In this document: piece by piece, positions 58,726 through 64,000 of the stretch
How the letters are laid out: each line of letters opens with the position of its first letter
Position numbering within the stretch: position 1 is the stretch's first letter
Assembly: GCF_900110965.1 (NCBI RefSeq)
Contig: NZ_FOFO01000001.1
Coordinates: forward strand, 62,001-126,000
Reading direction: 5' to 3'
DNA from: Ectothiorhodospira magna
GTDB lineage: Bacteria > Pseudomonadota > Gammaproteobacteria > Ectothiorhodospirales > Ectothiorhodospiraceae
Length of the DNA stretch: 64,000 nt
The notes under the pieces: generated by a model
The model's database searches: none
What the model saw: only the letters and a program-made list of their open reading frames with translations
Told to the model about the DNA's origin: nothing
Translations under genes and position numbers: made by a program

Positions 58726-59412
58726 ATGCTCAATGAAGGCCATCATCAGGACAATTCATCCGACAATACTCCCAGTCTGATCCGGGACCAACGGATCATC
58801 ACGGCCTGTGCCCTGGAGGTCATCGATACCATTCATATCCAGCGGGGCCGCCCCCTGCAGCCCCGGGACCGGATGGCCTTGAAACTGTTGACGCCCCGCA
58901 ACGCGGCCCTGATGATGAAGGAAAATCGCCGGCACCTGGGATGCCGGCAGGTGAGCTTCGAAATTCTTACCGACGACGTGGGACTGGGCAGCTATCGCCT
59001 GCTCCCGGTGGGCGTGCATGTACTCAATCCTCACCGGGGTTGGTGGCATGATGACTACGGGATTCGCCGTTTTCTGTGGAACCTGTATCTGGGAGAAGAA
59101 CCCATCGAAGGGATGCAGCGCATCCTGGAGCGGCTGTTCAAGGTATCCCCCAAAGATTTGCGGGCCGTTTCCGACGGTCTGGACATGAAACAGGCAGCCC
59201 ATGATATCCAGGCCAACGTCAGTGCGGATCTGAGCCTCTACATCCGCCGGCACAAGGGCAGTGTGGAAACCTCCCTGCGCCGGCTCAATCAAGCCAAGGC
59301 CCTCTACCGGACCAAGGATCTGGGTATCGATACCGGCGAAGATGGCCGCATGGCCCTGGTGTTCGGCAGCAACCGGCGCTATGCGGTGAGTTTTGCGGTG
59401 GAGAGGGCTTGA
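58726..59412 (+). CDS. conserved-looking protein of unknown function
   Basis: A 228-aa soluble protein; I recognise no family. Features: a Met-rich/charged N-terminus (MLNEGHHQDNSSDN), a helix-rich body, and aromatic/basic blocks GWWHDDYGIRRFLWNLYLGEE and VETSLRRLNQAKALYRTKD. No signal or membrane helix. The ATG at 58726 has only a weak ribosome site; starts up to 58603 remain possible. The 232 bp between this and the divergent HDOD gene hold no other gene that I can see. Confidence 0.6.
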   Translation: MLNEGHHQDNSSDNTPSLIRDQRIITACALEVIDTIHIQRGRPLQPRDRMALKLLTPRNAALMMKENRRHLGCRQVSFEILTDDVGLGSYRLLPVGVHVLNPHRGWWHDDYGIRRFLWNLYLGEEPIEGMQRILERLFKVSPKDLRAVSDGLDMKQAAHDIQANVSADLSLYIRRHKGSVETSLRRLNQAKALYRTKDLGIDTGEDGRMALVFGSNRRYAVSFAVERA

Positions 59413-59449
59413 TACCGGCGCCCATCAAGGGGCATCATCCCCGGTCAAA

Positions 59450-59481
59450 CGGGTTCGTGACACCGGAGTGTCATGGACCCG
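59450..59481 (+). promoter_or_regulatory. strong RNA hairpin upstream of carboxynorspermidine synthase
   Basis: A 14-bp stem (with three G-U pairs as RNA) of 59450-59463 with 59468-59481 closes a CGGA loop: inner TGACAC/GTGTCA and outer CGGGT/ACCCG. It lies 38 bp after the previous gene and 94 bp before the next start. It could be a terminator without T-run or part of a regulatory leader. Confidence 0.5.
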
Positions 59482-59516
59482 GTGCACAATTCATCCACTG
59501 CAACATGATCCTGTCT

Positions 59517-59543
59517 CGGACCCCGGTCCGATCCGCCTTTTTT
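59517..59543 (+). terminator. second hairpin with T-run (possible terminator or attenuator)
   Basis: CGGACC-CC-GGTCCG (59517-59530) followed after seven bases by six T. The 2-nt loop is too small, so a bp or two would open. It lies 32 bp ahead of the next start codon. Confidence 0.35.
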
Positions 59544-59574
59544 CTCACATCTTTCCCAGTTTGATTCGAGGCCT

Positions 59575-60774
59575 ATGAGCAAAGTCCTGATTATCGGCGC
59601 CGGCGGCGTTGGCGGAGTTGTCACCCACAAATGCGCGCAGTATCCAGAGGTCTTCACGGAGATCTGTCTGGCCAGCCGCAACGAGGCCAAGTGCCGCGCC
59701 ATCGCGGCCCAGCTGGACCGTCCCATCCAGACCGCCCAGGTGGACGCGGACGACGTGGAGGCCCTGGTGGCCCTGATCGAGTCCTTCAAGCCGGATGTCC
59801 TCATCCATGTGGCCCTGCCCTACCAGGACCTGACCATCATGGAAGCCTGCCTGCGCACCGGCACCCCCTACCTGGATACCGCCAACTACGAACACCCGGA
59901 CGAGGCCAAGTTCGAGTACAAGGAACAATGGGCATTCCAGAACGACTACGCCCAGGCCAACCTCATGGCGACCCTGGGCTGTGGCTTCGATCCGGGGATG
60001 ACCAACATCTATTGCGCCTGGGGCCAGAAGAACCTGTTTGACGAAATCCACCGCATCGACATCCTGGATGCCAACGGCGGCGACCACGGCTACCCGTTCG
60101 CCACCAACTTCAATCCCGAAATCAACATCCGCGAGATCACCGCCAATGGCCGCTACTGGGAAGAAGGCCAGTGGAAGGAAACCGCGCCCCTGGCGGAAAA
60201 GCGGGTGTTCGACTTCGACGGCATCGGTCCCAAGGATATCTACCTGCTCTACCATGAGGAGCTGGAGTCCCTGTGCCGCAACATCAAGGGTCTCAAGCGC
60301 ATCCGTTTCTGGATGACCTTCTCCGAAAAGTACATCACCCACCTGAAAGTGCTGGAGAACGTGGGCATGACCTCCATCGAGCCCATCCGCTTCGAGGGCA
60401 AGGAGATCATCCCCCTGCAGTTCCTCAAGGCCATCCTGCCGGACCCGGCTTCCCTGGGACCGCGCACCAAGGGCAAGACCAACATCGGCGTGATCCTGGA
60501 TGGCATCAAGGACGGCAAGCGGCGCAAAGTCTACATCTACAACATCTGCGACCACGAGGCCTGCTACCGGGAAGTGCAATCCCAGGCCATTTCCTACACC
60601 ACCGGCGTGCCCGCCGTCACCGGCGCCATGCTCATGGTACAGGGCATCTGGCAGGGTGCCGGCGTGTTCAACGTGGAGCAGCTGGACCCGGATCCGTTCA
60701 TGGAGCGCATCGGCGACATGGGCCTGCCCTGGCAGATGGTGGAACTGGATCCCGACAGCGATCCTTTGGCCTGA
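59575..60774 (+). CDS. carboxynorspermidine/carboxyspermidine synthase (dehydrogenase)
   Basis: Joins aspartate semialdehyde to diaminopropane or putrescine, with NADPH, for an alternative polyamine route. The 399-aa product is saccharopine-dehydrogenase-like: the N-terminal Rossmann motif SKVLIIGAGGVGGVVTHKC, then DVLIHVALPYQDL and TLGCGFDPGMTNIYCAW, and the C-terminal part TTGVPAVTGAMLMVQGIW. It is directly followed by the decarboxylase (6 bp), which supports the assignment over saccharopine dehydrogenase. Choice between nor- and spermidine products cannot be made here. Confidence 0.9.
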   Translation: MSKVLIIGAGGVGGVVTHKCAQYPEVFTEICLASRNEAKCRAIAAQLDRPIQTAQVDADDVEALVALIESFKPDVLIHVALPYQDLTIMEACLRTGTPYLDTANYEHPDEAKFEYKEQWAFQNDYAQANLMATLGCGFDPGMTNIYCAWGQKNLFDEIHRIDILDANGGDHGYPFATNFNPEINIREITANGRYWEEGQWKETAPLAEKRVFDFDGIGPKDIYLLYHEELESLCRNIKGLKRIRFWMTFSEKYITHLKVLENVGMTSIEPIRFEGKEIIPLQFLKAILPDPASLGPRTKGKTNIGVILDGIKDGKRRKVYIYNICDHEACYREVQSQAISYTTGVPAVTGAMLMVQGIWQGAGVFNVEQLDPDPFMERIGDMGLPWQMVELDPDSDPLA

Positions 60775-60780
60775 TCGCCC

Positions 60781-61941
60781 ATGGACAAGACGACCCCTCC
60801 CTTTTTTGACATCCATGCCTGCCCGTCGCCCGCCTTCGTGGTGGACGACGCCCTGCTGCGCAAGAACCTGGCCCTGCTCAAGCAGGTCCAGGCCGATAGC
60901 GGCTGTCGCATCCTGCTGGCCCTGAAGGGCTTCGCCATGTGGGACACCTTCCCCATGGTCCGGGAATACCTGGTGGGCACCACCGCCAGCGGCCAGGACG
61001 AGGCCCGCCTGGGGGCGGAGAAGTTCGGTGGGGAGGTGCATGTGTACTCCCCCGCCTTCACCGACGAGGAGATGAAGGTGGTGGTGCAATATGCCGACCA
61101 CATCAGCTTCAACTCCCCCACCCAGTGGCAGCGTTTTCGCAAGCAGGTGGCCGGGGCTGGCCGGCACATCTCCTGCGGCATCCGGGTGAATCCGGAGTAT
61201 TCCGAAGGCCGGGTGGCCCTCTACGACCCCTGCGCCCCCGGCTCCCGCCTGGGGACCCGGTCGGTGGATCTGGCCGGGGTGGACCTGACGGGCCTGGAAG
61301 GCCTGCATTTCCACACCCTGTGCGAGCAGAACAGTGATGCCCTGGAGCACACCCTGGAGGCTTTCGAGGCCCGGTTCGGGCCATACATCCCGGGCCGACG
61401 GTGGATCAACTTCGGCGGCGGTCATCACATCACCCGGGACGACTATGACGTGGAACGGCTGATCCACCTGATCCGGGATTTCCGTGCCCGTCATCCGGGG
61501 GTGACGGTCTACCTAGAGCCGGGCGAGGCCATCGCCCTGGGCACCGGCTACCTGGTGTGCACGGTGCTGGACATCGTGCAGAACGCCGGTCCCATTGCCA
61601 TCCTGGACACCTCCGCCACCGCCCACATGCCGGACGTGCTGGAGATGCCCTATCGACCGGAGATCATCGGCGCGGGCATGCCGGGGGAGAAGACCTTCAC
61701 CTATCGCCTGGGTGGCTCCACCTGTCTGGCCGGCGACATCGTCGGGGAGTATTCCTTCGACCGTCCCCTAACGATCGGACAACGCCTGGTGTTCACCGAC
61801 ATGGCCCACTACACCATGGTCAAGACCACCACCTTCAACGGCATCCGCCTGCCCGCCATCTGCCGGGTGGACGAAGAAAGCCGGGCAGTGACAACGGTCA
61901 AAACCTTCGGCTACGAGGATTACATGGGCCGCCTGAGCTAA
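60781..61941 (+). CDS. nspC: carboxynorspermidine decarboxylase
   Basis: A PLP enzyme that decarboxylates carboxynorspermidine or carboxyspermidine. The 386-aa fold-III product has the PLP lysine in RILLALKGFAMWDTF (near residue 43), the conserved HFHTLCEQNSDAL, GGGHHITRDDYDV, and the C-terminal active-site region STCLAGDIVGEYSF. The start lies 6 bp after the synthase stop and has a weak ribosome site, so coupling is likely. The stop overlaps the convergent protease gene by 4 bp. Confidence 0.93.
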   Translation: MDKTTPPFFDIHACPSPAFVVDDALLRKNLALLKQVQADSGCRILLALKGFAMWDTFPMVREYLVGTTASGQDEARLGAEKFGGEVHVYSPAFTDEEMKVVVQYADHISFNSPTQWQRFRKQVAGAGRHISCGIRVNPEYSEGRVALYDPCAPGSRLGTRSVDLAGVDLTGLEGLHFHTLCEQNSDALEHTLEAFEARFGPYIPGRRWINFGGGHHITRDDYDVERLIHLIRDFRARHPGVTVYLEPGEAIALGTGYLVCTVLDIVQNAGPIAILDTSATAHMPDVLEMPYRPEIIGAGMPGEKTFTYRLGGSTCLAGDIVGEYSFDRPLTIGQRLVFTDMAHYTMVKTTTFNGIRLPAICRVDEESRAVTTVKTFGYEDYMGRLS

Positions 61942-62462
61942 CGGGCTTCGGGCACCATGAGTACCATCTGCCCGTCACGGACACGGATGTCAAAATGATT
62001 CAGGAAACTCATGCCCAAAAGCGCCCGGTCGCCACCGATCTCTGGCAGGATAACCGCCCGCACCGAGCCTATCCCCAGGTGCCCCAGACGAACCTCATCC
62101 AGCACAGTGAGTTCACCCCGGACCCGGCCATTGGCGGTTTCAAACCAGGCCTGCCCGGTGGCTTCCAGGCCAAGCCGGGCGGCCAATGAGGCGGAGATGG
62201 CCACATGGGTGGCGCCGGTATCCACCAGAAAATCCACCGGCTCGCCATTGATACGACCTGCAGCCATATAATGGCCGGCGCGATTGCGCTGGAGTACGAC
62301 ACTGGCACCAGGTTCGGCGGCATCATCCAGCAGATGCCGGTTGGGATGGTCCCGGCGCTCCAGCACACCCTGATAGAACCAGGTTCCAGTGGCCAGGGCC
62401 AGCATCCAGAACAAGGCCAGCATGATCCAGCCGGCACGACGGGCAGACGGATCGTGGCCCAT
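61938..62462 (-). CDS. retropepsin-like aspartic protease
   Basis: A 174-aa TIGR02281-type protein: one N-terminal membrane helix (WIMLALFWMLALATGTWFY, about 12-30) and a single retropepsin domain with active-site DFLVDTGATHVAIS near residue 77 and GIGSVRAVILPEIGG. Such single-domain enzymes work as dimers; the domain likely faces the periplasm. The substrate is unknown. The Shine-Dalgarno is weak. It is encoded 5 bp after the Hsp33 gene. Confidence 0.88.
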   Translation of the reverse strand: MGHDPSARRAGWIMLALFWMLALATGTWFYQGVLERRDHPNRHLLDDAAEPGASVVLQRNRAGHYMAAGRINGEPVDFLVDTGATHVAISASLAARLGLEATGQAWFETANGRVRGELTVLDEVRLGHLGIGSVRAVILPEIGGDRALLGMSFLNHFDIRVRDGQMVLMVPEAR

Positions 62463-62467
62463 GGCAT

Positions 62468-63325
62468 CTAATGCAAGGTTGGCGGGGAACGATCAAAGAT
62501 CGCGGCCACCCCATCCCGGTCCAGCCGGTATTCCCGATTGGCCAGATCGTCACGGACAATCACTGCCCCCTGTTCCTGCAACACCGCCTCCACTTCTTCC
62601 CGTCCCAAAGACCGCAGCATGGCCCGTACCTTGTCCCAGTCTTCGGGAGTATCGTGAATCACTGCTCGACTATCGAAAACCCGAACGGTCTCTTCAGGAA
62701 ACAGACGGGACAGCAAGGCCGTGGGCGTCAGGTTAATGAGTTCATCGTCGGTCACCGTGGCGGCCAGTTGCTCGATACGGTTCCAGCCATCGGGGTCACG
62801 GCTGTCCGCCGCCGGCAGTTTTTGCAGGAACAGCCCTGCCGCCCCGGTATCGCTGGCGGCCAGAAACAGCCGGGAAGGCAACTGCTCCGACAGGCTCAAA
62901 TAATGCTCGAAAATCTCACCGATACCCTCCCCCTCCAGAGGCACCACACTCTGCCAGGGTGCGCGGGAGCCAGATAAATCCAGGGACAGCACCAGCCGGC
63001 CATCCCCCAGCAAGGTGCGGGCCGTGCCTGAATCCAGGTCGTCACCATACTGAGCCAGAGCGCGCAGATTGAGCCGCTGGTCACAATCCACCACCAGCAG
63101 GGAAACAGGGCCGCTCCCCCGCAGCTGAAAGGTGACCCGACCGGATTGTTTCAGGGCTTCGGTGATGAACAAGGTGGTGACACACATCTCTCCCAGCAGT
63201 CCGTTCACCGGCTCGGGATAATGGCGATCGGCAATGATCTGTTGCCATACCGGTCCCAGGCGGACCACGGCCCCGCGAATATCCAGATCATCCAGCAAAA
63301 AACGCTGCAACACGTCAGAACTCAT
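62468..63325 (-). CDS. Hsp33-family chaperone lacking the zinc cysteines
   Basis: Hsp33 is a redox-switched holdase of the cytosol. The 285-aa product has the Hsp33 core ([30 protein letters not shown] and the linker region [22 protein letters not shown]) and a normal-length C-terminal domain ([19 protein letters not shown]). The four zinc-binding cysteines are absent: where CxC is expected, the protein reads VIHDTPED (62648-62656 region), and where CxxC is expected it reads RDDLANREY. Only two other cysteines exist. ATG at 63325 follows GGAG; the TTG before it is not needed. See findings. Confidence 0.88.
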   Translation of the reverse strand: MSSDVLQRFLLDDLDIRGAVVRLGPVWQQIIADRHYPEPVNGLLGEMCVTTLFITEALKQSGRVTFQLRGSGPVSLLVVDCDQRLNLRALAQYGDDLDSGTARTLLGDGRLVLSLDLSGSRAPWQSVVPLEGEGIGEIFEHYLSLSEQLPSRLFLAASDTGAAGLFLQKLPAADSRDPDGWNRIEQLAATVTDDELINLTPTALLSRLFPEETVRVFDSRAVIHDTPEDWDKVRAMLRSLGREEVEAVLQEQGAVIVRDDLANREYRLDRDGVAAIFDRSPPTLH

Positions 63326-63425
63326 CAAATTTCTCCAGGAGACATCCTGCCCTGTATTCTAACGGGACCAGGATCGTCTGTGGTGGCACTGGACACTTGC
63401 ATGAACCATCGCAAACGATCAAGGT

Positions 63426-63455
63426 TTGCATTGTACCCTGATCCTGCCCTATCTT
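63426..63455 (+). promoter_or_regulatory. candidate sodB promoter
   Basis: TTGCAT (63426-63431), 18-bp spacer, TATCTT (63450-63455), 51 bp before the sodB start. Moderate match. Confidence 0.35.
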
Positions 63456-63505
63456 TTAGACTCTTTCCAAAAAAATACCCCAAATACAGCCACACGGAGA
63501 AATTC

Positions 63506-64000
63506 ATGACACACCAACTGCCCGAACTGCCTTACGCCAAGAACGCCCTGGAACCCCATGTCTCCGCCGAAACCCTGGAGTTCCACCATGACAAGCATCA
63601 TGCGACCTATGTCACCAACCTGAACAAGCTGATCAGCGGCACCGAGTTCGAAAACCTGTCCCTGGAAGAGATCATCCAAAAGGCCCCCGCCGGTGGCATC
63701 TTCAACAATGCCGCCCAGGTGTGGAACCACACGTTCTACTTCAATGGCCTAAGCCCCCAGGGTGGCGGCGAACCCACCGGCGCCCTGGCCGAAGCCATCA
63801 ATGCAGCCTTTGGCTCCTTTGCCCAATTCAAGGAAAAGTTTGCCGCTGCAGGGGCAGGCAATTTTGGTTCCGGCTGGACCTGGCTGGTGAAAAATGCCGA
63901 CGGCAGTCTGGAGATCGTCAACACCAGCAATGCCGCCACTCCGATCACCGAAGCCGGCAAGACCCCGCTGCTGACCATGGATGTCTGGGAACACGCCTAT
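63506..64000 (+). CDS. sodB: Fe superoxide dismutase SodB (3' end outside window)
   Basis: Converts superoxide to hydrogen peroxide and oxygen in the cytosol. The first 165 residues are visible. Metal ligands H27 ([11 protein letters not shown]), H75 ([11 protein letters not shown]), D159 and H163 (MDVWEHAY) are present. The pattern [13 protein letters not shown] and the [22 protein letters not shown] region point to the iron type. ACGGAGA lies just before the start. The frame is open to the right edge. Confidence 0.95.
   Translation, partial: MTHQLPELPYAKNALEPHVSAETLEFHHDKHHATYVTNLNKLISGTEFENLSLEEIIQKAPAGGIFNNAAQVWNHTFYFNGLSPQGGGEPTGALAEAINAAFGSFAQFKEKFAAAGAGNFGSGWTWLVKNADGSLEIVNTSNAATPITEAGKTPLLTMDVWEHAY

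Overview
The window is 64 kb of GC-rich bacterial chromosome. Its protein families point to a gammaproteobacterium: an E. coli-like type I-E CRISPR-Cas system, LiuR-type leucine catabolism, Fe-type SodB, and carboxynorspermidine synthesis. I cannot name the genus. A Chromatiales- or Ectothiorhodospira-like lineage would fit, but that is a guess.

Layout. (1) 3-2318: the 3' part of a PAS/GGDEF/EAL cyclic-di-GMP protein that runs in from the left edge. (2) 2384-10746: a complete type I-E cas locus (cas3, cse1, cse2, cas7, cas5, cas6e, cas1, cas2), followed by a leader and a CRISPR array of 102 repeats and 101 spacers (10909-17103). By my count the period is 61 bp at all but seven steps. (3) 17104-19260: a mobile-element scrap zone holding a REP-associated transposase (RAYT), REP-like palindromes, a 60-bp copy of part of the RAYT gene, a 5'-truncated Rpn-family nuclease and an IS200/IS605-like end. 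One REP copy sits directly on the trailer end of the array. (4) 19261-24293: two overlapping histidine-kinase genes, then a TMEM43-family membrane protein. (5) 25706-38753, minus strand: one long apparent operon for two acyl-CoA ligases, a branched-chain-type (HAAT) ABC transporter, a UspA protein, ETF beta/alpha and ETF-ubiquinone oxidoreductase. (6) 39037-46782, plus strand: MerR regulator LiuR and the leucine-degradation genes liuABCDE with an added MaoC hydratase. (7) 46789-51133: a methyltransferase, a porin and a divergent acetoacetyl-CoA synthetase. (8) 51319-64000: a small membrane protein, PutA, a membrane-bound hydrolase, a PfkB kinase, an HDOD protein, an unknown protein, carboxynorspermidine synthase/decarboxylase, a retropepsin-like protease, an Hsp33 homologue without its zinc cysteines, and sodB (cut by the right edge).

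How the genes work together. Regions 5-7 look like one metabolic unit. Acyl-CoA dehydrogenase electrons pass through ETF and ETF-QO to ubiquinone. Leucine carbon passes through isovaleryl-CoA, methylcrotonyl-CoA, methylglutaconyl-CoA and HMG-CoA to acetyl-CoA and acetoacetate, and the synthetase then activates the acetoacetate. Three of the promoters in this unit share a -35 box TTGACG embedded in a recurring TTGACGT-N2/3-CGT(A/C)AAC palindrome, and related motifs precede liuR and acetoacetyl-CoA synthetase. This is the layout expected of a local LiuR regulon.

Most notable observations: the very long, almost flawless CRISPR array with two repeats whose 29th base is not G; a spacer ending in a piece of CRISPR repeat; the REP/RAYT debris fused to the array end; the shared operator/promoter layout of the catabolic genes; and the cysteine-less Hsp33.
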